Shown: in pieces, positions 53,494-62,744 of the stretch
How the letters are laid out: each line of letters opens with the position of its first letter
Position numbering within the stretch: the first letter of the stretch is position 1
Assembly (NCBI RefSeq): GCF_963676065.1
Contig: NZ_OY780933.1
Location: 2,071,001 to 2,135,000, forward strand
DNA length: 64,000 nt
Origin: Maridesulfovibrio sp.
GTDB taxonomy: Bacteria > Desulfobacterota > Desulfovibrionia > Desulfovibrionales > Desulfovibrionaceae
Reading direction: 5' to 3'
Notes under the pieces: model-generated
The model's database searches: none
The model's input: only the letters and a program-made list of their open reading frames with translations
What the model was told of the DNA's origin: nothing
Position numbers and translations under genes: made by a program

Positions 53494-54339
53494 ATGGACG
53501 ATAATAAATTGAACGAAATAGAGAAAAGAATAGCTGAAGATAGCGATACCGGGATGCGTGTAGATAAGTTCCTGCTTAAACTGTTACCGGAGAGTGGATT
53601 GCGTGAACGCAGACGACTTATTGAAAATGGATTTGTCACCGTTAATGGTCGCAGCTGCCGCTCCGGTCTGAAAATATTTCCTGGTGCGGAAGTTGTATTG
53701 TTCGAGGCGGCTGAACGTAGCTGCGCGGTTGAGATTTTATCGCAGGTGAGAGTAGTAAAGCAGGCCGAAGCTTTTGGTGCGCTGTATAAACCGGCCGGTT
53801 TGCACTCCGCCGGGATTGCCGGAAGTCCCGAACCATCAGTGGAAGAATGTCTTAGCGGTATTTTTCCTGAACAGGACCCTATTCTAGCGAACAGGCTGGA
53901 TTTTCAAACTTCGGGGCTGCTGCTGGTCGCTTTTGGTGTGGAGCGGGAGAATCAGTTCCGTGAATATGAAGATTCCGGCACGGTGGATAAAATTTATCAC
54001 GCCAGAGTGCACGGAATTCCGGGCGATTCTTTCATAATAAAAAACAGGCTGGATACTGCCGATAGGAAGTGCACAAAGGTTCTCGAGGAAGAAGCTCCAC
54101 CGCAGCGCTGGTCAAAGGTAACACCCCTGAAAAGTTTCGAGGATGGAACTTCGCTTTTAGAGGTGTGCATCGCTAAAGGAGCCCGTCATCAGATCAGGGC
54201 GCATCTTGCCCATGCTGGATTTCCCATACTTGGAGATTCCATTTACGGTTCTGACGATGGAGCCGAGCGTATGTTATTGCATCACCGGCAAATCCGGTTT
54301 CCGGGGTTTGAGGCGGAATGTGAGACGGGCTGGGAATAG
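53494..54339 (+). CDS. RluA-family pseudouridine synthase with S4 domain
   Basis: An S4 RNA-binding domain (MRVDKFLLKLLPESGLRERR, residues of about 21-60) is followed by the RluA catalytic domain. The active-site segment is NRLDFQTSGLLL with catalytic Asp136; the usual first His is Asn. ALYKPAGLHS and KIYHARVHG are further family motifs, and ARHQIRAHLAHAGFPILGDSIYG is the C-terminal signature. The RNA target (23S rRNA or tRNA) is not given by the sequence. ATG 53494 lacks a ribosome site and ATG 53554 is an alternative. Confidence 0.88.
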   Translation: MDDNKLNEIEKRIAEDSDTGMRVDKFLLKLLPESGLRERRRLIENGFVTVNGRSCRSGLKIFPGAEVVLFEAAERSCAVEILSQVRVVKQAEAFGALYKPAGLHSAGIAGSPEPSVEECLSGIFPEQDPILANRLDFQTSGLLLVAFGVERENQFREYEDSGTVDKIYHARVHGIPGDSFIIKNRLDTADRKCTKVLEEEAPPQRWSKVTPLKSFEDGTSLLEVCIAKGARHQIRAHLAHAGFPILGDSIYGSDDGAERMLLHHRQIRFPGFEAECETGWE

Positions 54340-54376
54340 AAAATCCCCTTGAAGCAATACTTCAAGGGGATTTTCT
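54339..54376. terminator. Bidirectional terminator (pseudouridine synthase / ftsY)
   Basis: GAAAATCCCCTTGAAG and its exact complement with a 5-base loop, ending in a T-rich stretch. Confidence 0.85.
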
Positions 54377-54394
54377 TTTAGTTAATTTATTCTT

Positions 54395-56194
54395 CTAGGA
54401 TAACAGCAGGGCTTTTGCGAAATCCTCGCCGTTAAACGGTCTGAGGTCTTCCATCTTTTCACCCAGTCCTATGTAGGTGATGGGCAGCTTGTGCTGCATG
54501 GTTACTGATATCATGACTCCGCCTTTGGCTGTCCCGTCAAGCTTGGTAAGTATCAGTTCATCAACGCCGATTTCCTCGTTGAATATTTTGGTTTGCGAAA
54601 GGGCGTTCTGACCGGTGGTGGCATCAATGACCAGCACGCTGCGGTGCGGTGCTTCATCGTGCTTTTTGCCGAGGACCCGGCGGATTTTGCGCAGTTCTTC
54701 CATCAAGTTGGCCTTGTTGTGCAAACGTCCTGCGGTATCGAGCAGCATGAGATCGTAGCCGTTTTTGACTGCGTAATCGATGGCTTCAAACGCTACCGCT
54801 GCAGGATCGGAACCCTCTTCCTTGGCGTAAAATCCGGCACCGACACGGCGGGCCCAGACTTCAAGCTGACCGATCGCCGCGGCACGGAAAGTATCGCCTG
54901 CAACGATGAGAACCTTGCGGCCCTGCATCTGGGCGCGATGGGCCAGCTTGGCGATAGTGGTAGTTTTACCAACACCGTTTACGCCGATCATCATAACAAC
55001 TTCCGGCGGGTTGAAGGCCTTGATGCGTTTGGGAACCTTGAATATCTCGTCAAGTTCTTCACGCAGCAGGTCTTTGAAATTTTCAGGATTGGTTTCTCCG
55101 GCTTTGCGGATGCGGTCTTTCATGCGTTCCACAAGTTCCATGGAGGCATCATAGCCCACATCTGCCATGATCAGGATTTCCTCAAATTCTTCCCAGAAAT
55201 CATCATCAAAGGCGGTGTGGCTGGAAAGCATGGAGTCGATACGCTTGGTGATCTGCTCGCGAGTTTTATTCAGGCCTTCGGAAAGCTTAATGAACAAGCG
55301 GCTGCGTTCGTCTTCCTCATCCTCAAGTTCGAGAGCAAGAGCCAGACGGTACTGGAGTTCGGAGCGGAATTCCTCCACATACTCGTAATCCATGTCTTCA
55401 AGCCAGTCTTTGAATCTGGCGATGAAGTCTTCGGCTTCTTTTTTAGGAGCTTCAAGTGCTTCCAGCAAAAAGGAAAGCCGGTCCCAGAGATCGTCTCCGG
55501 CTTCTTCAACTCCATTTAAAATCAGACCCAACCATACGGAAAGGCGAGGCTCTGCCTGCTGCAGGGCCTTGGTCAGGTCGATCTGCCATTGCGGTTTATC
55601 TTCTGCGGGCTGGGCAGGTGTTTCCATGACCGGCTCAAGGATGGTCGGTCCGGCGGGAGTTTTTGCTTCTTTTGCAGCAGGCTCAGGCTCAGCTTCGGGG
55701 TCAGGGATTTCTTTTTCGATAATTGCCTGTTTCTGTTCCGCGGCAGATTCTGTCTGCGGTTCTGCGACAGAATCCTCTGCTGGATCAATTTCCTTTTTGG
55801 GTTCCGCAACGGGGGAAGCTTCAGTGGCTTCCGGTTGCGGGGAAGTTTCAGTCTGTGAAATTTCTGGCTCGGTAACAGCCTCAGGAGCTGTGGCCGGCAT
55901 TTCAGCAACAGGCTCTACTGGCGGAGTTTCGGGTTCTTCTTCAATCTGTTCAGGAACAGGGGCACTTTCCGGTTCAGGCTCTTCGGTCTTTTCCGGTTCC
56001 AGTGCTGTTTCGATGACGGGTTCCGGAGTTGTTTTTTCTTCCGGTACTTGCACAGGCTCCGGTTCTGATTTGGCTTCCTGCTCTATGACTTCATCCTGCG
56101 GCTCGTAATCGTCGCCAAGATAATCTTTAAGTGCTTGTTCGGCCCTGTCTTCCGGGCTGTTCCATAATTTTTTTACTTTAGAAAAGAATCCCAT
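54395..56194 (-). CDS. ftsY: FtsY, SRP receptor GTPase with a long acidic N-terminal region
   Basis: Receives ribosome-nascent chain-SRP complexes at the membrane. The NG domain spans about residues 300-599: G1 GVNGVGKTTT (Gly404 two residues before), VAGDTFRAAA, DTAGRLHNKANL (G3) and TKLDGTAKGG (G4). The first 230 residues are low-complexity and acidic (PEPVQVPEE, many Pro/Glu/Ala), longer than in most FtsY. A short amphipathic start MGFFSKVKKLWNS probably contacts the membrane. AGGGGA precedes the ATG. Confidence 0.95.
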   Translation of the reverse strand: MGFFSKVKKLWNSPEDRAEQALKDYLGDDYEPQDEVIEQEAKSEPEPVQVPEEKTTPEPVIETALEPEKTEEPEPESAPVPEQIEEEPETPPVEPVAEMPATAPEAVTEPEISQTETSPQPEATEASPVAEPKKEIDPAEDSVAEPQTESAAEQKQAIIEKEIPDPEAEPEPAAKEAKTPAGPTILEPVMETPAQPAEDKPQWQIDLTKALQQAEPRLSVWLGLILNGVEEAGDDLWDRLSFLLEALEAPKKEAEDFIARFKDWLEDMDYEYVEEFRSELQYRLALALELEDEEDERSRLFIKLSEGLNKTREQITKRIDSMLSSHTAFDDDFWEEFEEILIMADVGYDASMELVERMKDRIRKAGETNPENFKDLLREELDEIFKVPKRIKAFNPPEVVMMIGVNGVGKTTTIAKLAHRAQMQGRKVLIVAGDTFRAAAIGQLEVWARRVGAGFYAKEEGSDPAAVAFEAIDYAVKNGYDLMLLDTAGRLHNKANLMEELRKIRRVLGKKHDEAPHRSVLVIDATTGQNALSQTKIFNEEIGVDELILTKLDGTAKGGVMISVTMQHKLPITYIGLGEKMEDLRPFNGEDFAKALLLS

Positions 56195-56340
56195 TGAAAT
56201 CCCCTTTGCAGTCTATTTTGAACAGGCGACGATAGCGCAGTAATCCCGGATGCGCAACTCTCCGGTTTTGGCTGTATTCGCCGACCAGATTAACAATAGT
56301 TATTGATTCAAATTCGTCTAGAGGATGACATTTCAGATAA

Positions 56341-56375
56341 GAAAAGCCCCGCGCGCATATAGCGGGCGGGGCTGT
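56341..56375 (-). terminator. Terminator of rubrerythrin
   Basis: AGCCCCGC and GCGGGGCT arms around a GC/AT loop are followed on the minus strand by TTTTCTT. Confidence 0.75.
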
Positions 56376-56414
56376 CTCTGTTGCCGAGCTTTGTAAGCTT
56401 AAAGCGGATGTGGA

Positions 56415-56912
56415 TTACTCAACTTTGCTGTATGCTTTGGGTGCTGCACCACAGATGGGACACTTTTCAGTTGCTGCGCCGTTCTGAGTGTGGCCGCATA
56501 CGGAACAGATGTAAAAGTCTGCTTCTGCGAATACGTCGTCACTAGCGTTGAGTGCTTCGGTGTAAAGATTTGCGTGGATTTTTTCAGCTTCATTTGCAAA
56601 ACCGAAGTAGCGGAGTACTGCGTTTTCGCCTTCTTCTTTAGCCTCATCCATCATTTCGGGGTACATCTTTTCAAATTCGTATGTTTCACCGGAAATTGCT
56701 TCTTTGAGGTTATCTTCGGTGGAACCGATACCTTTCATCAGGCGGAGATGCGCGTGTGCGTGAATGGTTTCAGCTGCTGCAGCTGCGCGGAAAAGTTTTG
56801 CTACGCCGGGTTTGCCTTCTGCTTCAGCTTTTTCTGCGAAAGCGAGGTATTTACGGTTAGCCTGGGATTCACCTGCGAAAGCTGCTTTGAGATTATCAAG
56901 TGTCTTGCTCAT
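56415..56912 (-). CDS. Rubrerythrin
   Basis: An NADH-linked peroxide reductase protecting the anaerobe from oxidative stress. The four-helix diiron domain has FAGESQANRKYLAFAEKAE, ETIHAHAHL and ANEAEKIHANLY (iron-binding Glu and His residues). The C-terminal rubredoxin-like domain has CSVCGHTQ and CPICGA as the FeS4 site. The 165-residue length is short relative to classic rubrerythrin but usual for this subgroup. AAGGAG precedes the ATG. A Fur/PerR-type palindrome lies upstream. Confidence 0.95.
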   Translation of the reverse strand: MSKTLDNLKAAFAGESQANRKYLAFAEKAEAEGKPGVAKLFRAAAAAETIHAHAHLRLMKGIGSTEDNLKEAISGETYEFEKMYPEMMDEAKEEGENAVLRYFGFANEAEKIHANLYTEALNASDDVFAEADFYICSVCGHTQNGAATEKCPICGAAPKAYSKVE

Positions 56913-56981
56913 TGGAATTCTCCTTAAATGTTCAGTTTGAATTTATTGTTTAAAATCTTTGTTCCGTCTCGTTGAAATAAG

Positions 56982-56996
56982 TAGTAACGATTCCTA
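56982..56996 (-). promoter_or_regulatory. Candidate PerR/Fur-family operator upstream of rubrerythrin
   Basis: On the minus strand TAGGAAT-C-GTTACTA is a 7-1-7 palindrome with five of seven pairs matching, 70-84 bases before the rubrerythrin ATG and just after a TTGCAT that could be a -35. Peroxide-responsive control of rubrerythrin by PerR is known in Desulfovibrio; this site is a proposal. Confidence 0.4.
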
Positions 56997-57193
56997 TTAT
57001 GAAATGCAAGCAAAATATTCAAAAAAACCGGAAAAAATTTACACTGATTTTCTTAACAGCAGTTTACGCTATAAATAAATCTGCTGCTATATATATTAAT
57101 GATGCATAAGTTAGTTGAAATTTAGTCACCGAACGGATACATCTACGCGAAGCGCAATTATCCAGCGCTAAACCAAGTGATTGGAGATAATTT

Positions 57194-58585
57194 ATGAGAC
57201 GAACATGCGTAAAAGATATTTTGAATTCACAGAGTGCTGTTGCTGAGATTCTGGTCAAAGGCTGGGTACGTACCAAGCGCGACAGCAAGGGCTTTTCTTT
57301 TCTTGAAGTGAATGATGGTTCTTGCTTGAAGAACGTGCAGATCATCATCGACCATACACCCGAAATCGAAGCTGAGCTTGAAAAGATTTCCACCGGTGCG
57401 TCTATAAGCGTCACTGGTGAGTTGGTAGAGTCTCCCGGTAAAGGCCAGAAATGGGAAGTACGCGGCAAATCCATCGCACTGGTCGGTTTTGCTGATCCCG
57501 AGACATTTCCGCTTCAGAAAAAACGTCATTCCGATGAATTCCTGCGTTCCATTGCTCATCTGCGTCCCCGTACCAATAAATTCGGGGCCATGTTCCGCAT
57601 CCGGTCCGAACTTTCTTACGCGATTCATAAATTTTTCCGCGATAAAGGATTTTTCTACGTACATACGCCGATCATTACCGGATCTGACTGTGAAGGTGCA
57701 GGAGAAATGTTCCGGGTGACGTCCCTCAATCACGCAGAACTCTCTTCTATGAAAAAAGATGATCAGGCTGCAAATGATTTCTTCGGTAAGGAATCTCACC
57801 TGACGGTATCCGGTCAGCTTGACGCTGAAATGTATGCGCTGTCCCTTGGTCAGGTCTATACTTTCGGGCCTACTTTCCGTGCTGAGAAATCCAACACCCC
57901 GCGCCACGCTGCCGAGTTCTGGATGATTGAACCGGAAGTCGCCTTTGCCGATCTTAATGATAATATGGATCTCGGCGAAGAGATGGTGAAATATCTCATC
58001 CGTCATATTCTTGATAAATGCGCTGATGATATGGAGTTGTTCGCTAAGTTTGTCGATAAAACCCTGATGGACACGCTGAACAATACGCTGGATAACGAGT
58101 TTGAACGCATCACCTACACCGATGCCGTCAATCTGCTCCAGCGCTGCAAAAAAGCCAAAAAATTTGAGTACTACCCGGAATACGGTCAGGATTTGCAGAC
58201 CGAACATGAAAGGTATCTTACTGAAAAGCATTTTAAAAAGCCGGTCATCGTTTATGATTATCCTAAGGAAATCAAACCATTCTATATGCGCGTCAATGAT
58301 GACGATAAGACCGTCGCGGCCATGGATCTGCTGGTTCCCAGAATCGGGGAGCTTGTCGGAGGCTCGCAGCGTGAGGAAAGGCTTGATGTTCTGGAAAGCA
58401 GGATTGCTGAGACCGGTATGGATTCCGAAGATTATTGGTGGTACCTTGATACCAGACGGTTCGGAACAGCCCCGCACGCCGGATTCGGTATGGGCTTTGA
58501 GCGTATGCTGATGCTGCTCACAGGGGTTACTAATATCCGTGACGTTATCCCATTTCCAAGGACCCCCAAGAATCTTGAATTTTAA
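57194..58585 (+). CDS. asnS: Asparaginyl-tRNA synthetase
   Basis: A class IIb synthetase of 463 residues. The N-terminal OB-fold anticodon domain ([21 protein letters not shown]) is followed by motif 2 ([21 protein letters not shown]) and motif 3 ([15 protein letters not shown]). [16 protein letters not shown] is the aspartyl/asparaginyl active-site stretch, with the AsnRS-type sequence. GGAGATAATTT lies upstream of the ATG. It directly charges tRNA-Asn, so the genome should not depend on GatCAB for Asn. Confidence 0.96.
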   Translation: MRRTCVKDILNSQSAVAEILVKGWVRTKRDSKGFSFLEVNDGSCLKNVQIIIDHTPEIEAELEKISTGASISVTGELVESPGKGQKWEVRGKSIALVGFADPETFPLQKKRHSDEFLRSIAHLRPRTNKFGAMFRIRSELSYAIHKFFRDKGFFYVHTPIITGSDCEGAGEMFRVTSLNHAELSSMKKDDQAANDFFGKESHLTVSGQLDAEMYALSLGQVYTFGPTFRAEKSNTPRHAAEFWMIEPEVAFADLNDNMDLGEEMVKYLIRHILDKCADDMELFAKFVDKTLMDTLNNTLDNEFERITYTDAVNLLQRCKKAKKFEYYPEYGQDLQTEHERYLTEKHFKKPVIVYDYPKEIKPFYMRVNDDDKTVAAMDLLVPRIGELVGGSQREERLDVLESRIAETGMDSEDYWWYLDTRRFGTAPHAGFGMGFERMLMLLTGVTNIRDVIPFPRTPKNLEF

Positions 58586-58593
58586 ATAATCAT

Positions 58594-58617
58594 GGGCCGC
58601 CTTGGGCGGCCCTTTCT
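58594..58617 (+). terminator. Terminator of asnS
   Basis: GGGCCGCC and GGCGGCCC with a 3-base loop, followed by TTTCTTT. Confidence 0.83.
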
Positions 58618-58623
58618 TTATCC

Positions 58624-59505
58624 ATGCTTACAATCCCCCGTTTTATTAAAAAATCTCCAGAATTCGCAGATATCACTGTGGATGGAATTACTTTTGTGCA
58701 ATTCCAGAGTCGACGATCCGAGGTCCGTCACGAGGTCTGCGTGTCCAAGCATTCACTCGTTTTCGTACTTGAAGGGACCAAGTATATTCATTCCAGTGAC
58801 GGGGATATGGTTATCCATAAGGGCGAAGCATTTTTCTGCCGTAAGGGATGTCATCTAATGTCCGAGATGATTCCCGAAAACGGGGGGACATTCGATACCG
58901 CACTTATCTTTTTTGACGATAATATGTTTGCCGATTTTATTGACCGCCTTCCCCTCGCCACAAGCGGGGTGGCGGAACCGGACTGTGCCGCCTTTCGCAT
59001 AAAAATTTCCGAACAGGTCGGCATTTATCTTTCCTCGATGCTGTCCTTATTCGAGTCTCCTTTGGGGCAGGATGATGGATTCTTAAGGCTCAAGATTCAG
59101 GAATTACTGCATTACGTATTTACTACGCCGGGAAATGATGAGTTTGTCCGGTTTCTTCTTTCATGCAGAAATTCCGGCAGTGTAGATTTATCTGTGGTTA
59201 TGGAGAAGTATTTTAACAAAAATATCAGCCTCGATGCCATGGCGGAACTCTCCGGGCGCAGCCTTTCTTCATTCAAACGGGAATTTAAAAAAACATTTAA
59301 TACTACCCCGGCGCGCTGGATTCGCAAGCGCCGCATGTCCTGGGCGGAGCAGCTTATCCGCAATTCCGGCAAGAGTATTACCGAGATTTCTTATGAATCC
59401 GGGTACGAAAGTCTTTCCCATTTCAGCTCTCTGTTCCGTAAAAATTACGGAGTCACTCCCCGTGAATATCGCGCTGAACTGAATTCAGCAAAGTCTGGCC
59501 TATAA
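58624..59505 (+). CDS. AraC-family transcriptional regulator
   Basis: An N-terminal cupin-like sensor (HSLVFVLEGTKYIHSSDGDMVIHKGEAFF) is followed by a C-terminal double HTH (about residues 195-290): ISLDAMAELSGRSLSSFKREFK, TPARWIRKRRMSWAEQLI and ITEISYESGYESLSHFSSLFRKNYG, with the AraC signature. The ATG comes 7 bases after the asnS terminator, with no ribosome site or room for a promoter. Expression may depend on readthrough or the true start may be further in (for example a GTG near 58678). It precedes a beta-propeller lipoprotein gene, a possible target. Confidence 0.88.
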   Translation: MLTIPRFIKKSPEFADITVDGITFVQFQSRRSEVRHEVCVSKHSLVFVLEGTKYIHSSDGDMVIHKGEAFFCRKGCHLMSEMIPENGGTFDTALIFFDDNMFADFIDRLPLATSGVAEPDCAAFRIKISEQVGIYLSSMLSLFESPLGQDDGFLRLKIQELLHYVFTTPGNDEFVRFLLSCRNSGSVDLSVVMEKYFNKNISLDAMAELSGRSLSSFKREFKKTFNTTPARWIRKRRMSWAEQLIRNSGKSITEISYESGYESLSHFSSLFRKNYGVTPREYRAELNSAKSGL

Positions 59506-59566
59506 TCGCGAGTACGATAATCCACTTTACGCTAGCTTCTTTTCAAACAGAAAAAGGAGAGAATTT

Positions 59567-60439
59567 ATGCGTAAATATCTAGTGATTACTATTTGTCTTA
59601 GTGTGGCCCTGCTGGTTGCGGCCTGTTCACCAAAAAACAAAGTTATAGAGGGCTTTTCCTCACCGGAAAGTGTGACTTCTGACGGAAATTATTTTTATGT
59701 TTCCAATGTAGGAGAGAAGCTTCAGCCCACAGTTATGGACGGCGACGGCTACATTTCCCGGCTTTCGAAAGAAGGAAAGGTGCTTGACCGTAAATTTATC
59801 ACCGGTCTGAATGCCCCCAAAGGAATGGTGGTGACGGATGGCGTACTTTATGTTGCCGATATTGACCGCATTAAGGGTTTTGATCTGCAAAGCGGCAGGC
59901 CGGTAATGGATCTTTTTGTCGAGGGCACGTCTTTTTTGAATGATATCGTCGTGCTGTCCGCGGATGAACTGCTCGCCTCGGCAACGGATACCGGAGCGCT
60001 TTATAAGATTAAGCTCGGCGAATCTCCGAGGATTTCTCTGGTGGATGTGACTGGGGAAATCTATGGAACCAACGGCCTTTGTCTGGACCCACAGAGCAGG
60101 AGCGTTTACTTTGCGTCATTCGGCAGGAATCATAAACCCACCGGTTTTATCGGCAAAGGCAATTTTGTTGATGGAAGATTTGTCTGCGAAAAAGTATATT
60201 CCAAGAAAGGATTATATGACGGGATTGCATTCCACGATGGAAATCTTCTCTTTTCTGACTGGGTCGCAGCTGAAAAAAAGGGCATAATCGTTAGTAAAAA
60301 TATGGAAACCGGTGAAGTTTCCGAGGTTGATCTTGGAGAAAAGATCGGTGGTCCCGCTGATTTTTATCTGGATCTGAATGGAAAAAGGCTCTGGATTCCC
60401 ATGATGCTTGAAGGCAAAGTCATGATTTCCGAGTTCTAA
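59567..60439 (+). CDS. SMP-30/NHL-like beta-propeller lipoprotein
   Basis: The signal peptide MRKYLVITICLSVALLVAAC gives a lipid-anchored Cys20. The mature 270 residues contain blade-like repeats of the SMP-30/gluconolactonase/NHL type: ESVTSDGNYFYVSNVG, APKGMVVTDGVLYVADID, NDIVVLSADELLASATDTG, GTNGLCLDPQSRSVYFAS and YDGIAFHDGNLLFSDW. Metal-binding residues of SMP-30 are not all obvious. It would sit on the periplasmic side of a membrane. AAAAAGGAGAG precedes the ATG. Its role is not known. Confidence 0.82.
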   Translation: MRKYLVITICLSVALLVAACSPKNKVIEGFSSPESVTSDGNYFYVSNVGEKLQPTVMDGDGYISRLSKEGKVLDRKFITGLNAPKGMVVTDGVLYVADIDRIKGFDLQSGRPVMDLFVEGTSFLNDIVVLSADELLASATDTGALYKIKLGESPRISLVDVTGEIYGTNGLCLDPQSRSVYFASFGRNHKPTGFIGKGNFVDGRFVCEKVYSKKGLYDGIAFHDGNLLFSDWVAAEKKGIIVSKNMETGEVSEVDLGEKIGGPADFYLDLNGKRLWIPMMLEGKVMISEF

Positions 60440-60455
60440 ATCAGAGCGCAAAACA

Positions 60456-60492
60456 TTCGCCCCGCTTCTATTAATGAAGCGGGGCGATTTCT
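60456..60492. terminator. Bidirectional terminator
   Basis: TCGCCCCGCTTC and GAAGCGGGGCGA with a 7-base loop and T-rich end, between the beta-propeller gene and the GyrI-like gene. Confidence 0.83.
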
Positions 60493-60494
60493 GT

Positions 60495-60956
60495 CTATTT
60501 AAGCGGCATGAGTAACAAAGTAACCAATTGTTCGGGTTTTGTTGTCTTGGGGTTATTCATATACTGTTCATAACATGGTGCGTCTGCGTGATTTTCTTCG
60601 CTTGTGGGGAGCCATTCTTCATAGAATTGCGACCATGATTTGCCCAGTCCTTCATATGGACCAAGATGAGTTGTAACAGCGTAACGTCCGCCGGGAAAGT
60701 CCTTGAATTTAATTTCCGCAGGGGCGTTGGTTGCGCTTGGTACAGTTATGCAGGCTTCTGAGCGCAGCTTTTCTGCCGAAATTTCGTTGGGGTCATCATA
60801 GTAAACGCCGTAAAATTTGGTTGTTTCATCAAAGATACCGGCCGGTCCTGCCCATTTACAGAGAATTTCCCAAGCATTCCCAACTTCTTCATATGGTCCG
60901 ACATGTTCTGTATAGGCCATTTTTGCAGGATCAAGGGTCCAGATTTTAACGTCCAT
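60495..60956 (-). CDS. GyrI-like small-molecule-binding protein
   Basis: 153 residues with the AraC-effector/GyrI fold in two repeats: AYTEHVGPYEEVGNAWEIL, FYGVYYDDPNEIS, GGRYAVTTHLGPYEGLGKSW and the terminal strand LVTLLLMPL. The fold binds hydrophobic cations or drugs, or inhibits gyrase in SbmC. It is a free-standing paralogue of the C-terminal half of the neighbouring AraC-GyrI regulator, 23 bases upstream on the same strand. ATG 60956 follows GGAGAGC; the frame runs 42 bases further. Confidence 0.87.
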   Translation of the reverse strand: MDVKIWTLDPAKMAYTEHVGPYEEVGNAWEILCKWAGPAGIFDETTKFYGVYYDDPNEISAEKLRSEACITVPSATNAPAEIKFKDFPGGRYAVTTHLGPYEGLGKSWSQFYEEWLPTSEENHADAPCYEQYMNNPKTTKPEQLVTLLLMPLK

Positions 60957-60979
60957 TTCAGCTCTCCATGTGTTTAATA

Positions 60980-61873
60980 TTAATAGACGGCCAACCAAAG
61001 TTCCGTAACCGCTTCTTCAGACGGAACGTCCGGTGGAGCCTTTATGTATTTTTCAAACGAAGGTACAATATCTCTCGGTTGGTAAGCACTACCGGGCAGC
61101 CATTTTCCATATAAATCTTTGTACGCGGAATGCAGCTCTTCATATGGTCCATAATGGGTTGTGACCGCAAATTTACCGCCTGGAAGAATTTGAGTTCCTA
61201 TTCCCGAAGGCGTGTCAATCTCATGACTAATGCTGAAACAAGCATCATAGCGAATTTTTTCTTGCGGGGTAATGTCCGGATCATCGTAGCAAAGTCCCAG
61301 AAACTCTGTTTCGGTAGAAAGTAAACCGTTTTCAAAACCCCAGCTACATAATTTTTCCCATGCTTTTGTAACACTAAAGTATGATCCAATATGACGGATA
61401 AAAGCCAGATGAGTTTCAGGACGAGTGCGAATCTCCACTTTACCGTCATTTGCAGCATTATCTAATCTGAAATTTTTTATGTCCGGTTGCGGGGTGTAGT
61501 GAATTGTATCAGTATTACCGGGAATGAACATGGTCCGCGTATTATCGCGAAAACCGCTGGGAGAAAGGTGAAATCTTTTTTTGAAAGCCCGGCTGAATGT
61601 TTCCGATGATTCAAATCCGGCTTCAAGCGCAATATCCATAACAGATAGTTCCGTGTAGCAAAGCTTATAGGCCGCACGTTCCAATCGTAAGCGGCGTACA
61701 TGCTCCTTCAAGTTCTCACCTATCATACCCTTAAAAATACGATGGAAATGAACCACTGAAAAACAAGCCTGTTCAGCGAGAGTTTCCGGTGAAAGGTCTC
61801 CGTCAAGATTTTGCTGAATGTAGAGCAGTACTCTCATCATCCGTTCGTTATATGGTTGTAATAGTGATGACAT
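60980..61873 (-). CDS. AraC-type regulator with C-terminal GyrI-like effector domain
   Basis: 297 residues. The N-terminal double HTH (about 1-105): LSPETLAEQACFSVVHFHRIF and SVMDIALEAGFESSETFSRAF, as in the Rob/SoxS group. The GyrI-like domain (about 140-297) has LAFIRHIGSYFSVTKAWEKL, FLGLCYDDPD and GGKFAVTTHYGPYEELHSAY. It is a Rob/BmrR-like architecture, where the C-terminal domain binds an inducer. ATG 61873 follows AAAGGAAATACC. The small GyrI-like gene is next in the operon, perhaps a sink or competitor for the same ligand (inference). Confidence 0.9.
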   Translation of the reverse strand: MSSLLQPYNERMMRVLLYIQQNLDGDLSPETLAEQACFSVVHFHRIFKGMIGENLKEHVRRLRLERAAYKLCYTELSVMDIALEAGFESSETFSRAFKKRFHLSPSGFRDNTRTMFIPGNTDTIHYTPQPDIKNFRLDNAANDGKVEIRTRPETHLAFIRHIGSYFSVTKAWEKLCSWGFENGLLSTETEFLGLCYDDPDITPQEKIRYDACFSISHEIDTPSGIGTQILPGGKFAVTTHYGPYEELHSAYKDLYGKWLPGSAYQPRDIVPSFEKYIKAPPDVPSEEAVTELWLAVY

Positions 61874-62030
61874 TGGTATTTCCTTTACTGTTTTGCTGTG
61901 TTGAGTTTTATTAAACATATTTTTTAAATTTCAGCATGACTTTTTTTATCATCCGAAATTTTTTTATGAAAAAATATGTCAGCGATGAATCTCATAACAG
62001 TTGCCGATGTACTGGCGATAGGTTTAGAGT

Positions 62031-62744
62031 ATGAGTATGAATAAGCTCGGATTTACTCTCCTATTATGGGTCGTTATCATTTCAGCCTGCGGATGTACTC
62101 CAATCAAACAGTTTGTAGGCAACCCTTGTGTCAGCAATTCTTCCACTACAATGCAGCGTATTGTGGATTCTGCGGCCTGTTCGCTCAAGCAGATACGCGC
62201 GAAATCCTATGGCTCTTACGTGGAATCGTTGCTGGAAGATGCGAGAGCTGTATTTATTTTTCCTGATGTGTATAAGGCGGCATTTATGATCGGGGCGGAA
62301 GCCGGGCCGGGCGTGCTGTGCGCTAAAGATGAAACCGGTTTTTGGAACGGGCCTGCGTTTTTTAATATGGCCGGGATTGATATCGGCTTGCAGGGCGGGG
62401 TGGAAGGAAAAACTCTACTGGTTTTTCTTATGGATGATCAGGCCTTGGAAGATGCCATCGGAGGCAAAATTGATCTTTCTCTAGGCGCTGACCTTGCGGT
62501 AGGCCATACTGCCGACCGCAGCAATCGGGGAACATTTGATGCTGAAGGAAATATCCTCATGCTGGTCGATCAGGCGGGGGCTTACGGGGGTATGACCTAT
62601 CGCTCCGGGGCATTCATGGTCAGTAAAGATTTCAATAAACGGTACTACGGAAAGAATGTCAGCGTACGGGAACTGCTCATGACTCATAATTATGATAAGC
62701 CCGCAGCGGATGTGCTGCTTATGACTCTGGCCGGTGTGTATTAA
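62031..62744 (+). CDS. SYLF-domain (Ysc84-like) lipoprotein
   Basis: A lipoprotein signal peptide (LLLWVVIISACGC) is followed by the SYLF/Ysc84 lipid-binding domain: EDARAVFIFPDVYKAAFMIGAEAGPGVL, FFNMAGIDIGLQGGVE, GADLAVGHTADRS and AYGGMTYRSGAFMVS (family blocks). SYLF proteins bind lipids; the bacterial ones are periplasmic, of unknown role. ATG 62031 or 62037 both fit and the ribosome site is weak. It overlaps the convergent FUSC gene by 4 bases. Confidence 0.86.
   Translation: MSMNKLGFTLLLWVVIISACGCTPIKQFVGNPCVSNSSTTMQRIVDSAACSLKQIRAKSYGSYVESLLEDARAVFIFPDVYKAAFMIGAEAGPGVLCAKDETGFWNGPAFFNMAGIDIGLQGGVEGKTLLVFLMDDQALEDAIGGKIDLSLGADLAVGHTADRSNRGTFDAEGNILMLVDQAGAYGGMTYRSGAFMVSKDFNKRYYGKNVSVRELLMTHNYDKPAADVLLMTLAGVY

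Noticed and set aside
54593..55519. 308-codon open frame antisense to ftsY
   Set aside because: It lies over the conserved NG domain of FtsY and has no independent support.
57227..58477. 416-codon open frame antisense to asnS
   Set aside because: It lies wholly within a strongly supported gene, has no ribosome site and encodes low-meaning sequence; it is a shadow of the codon pattern.
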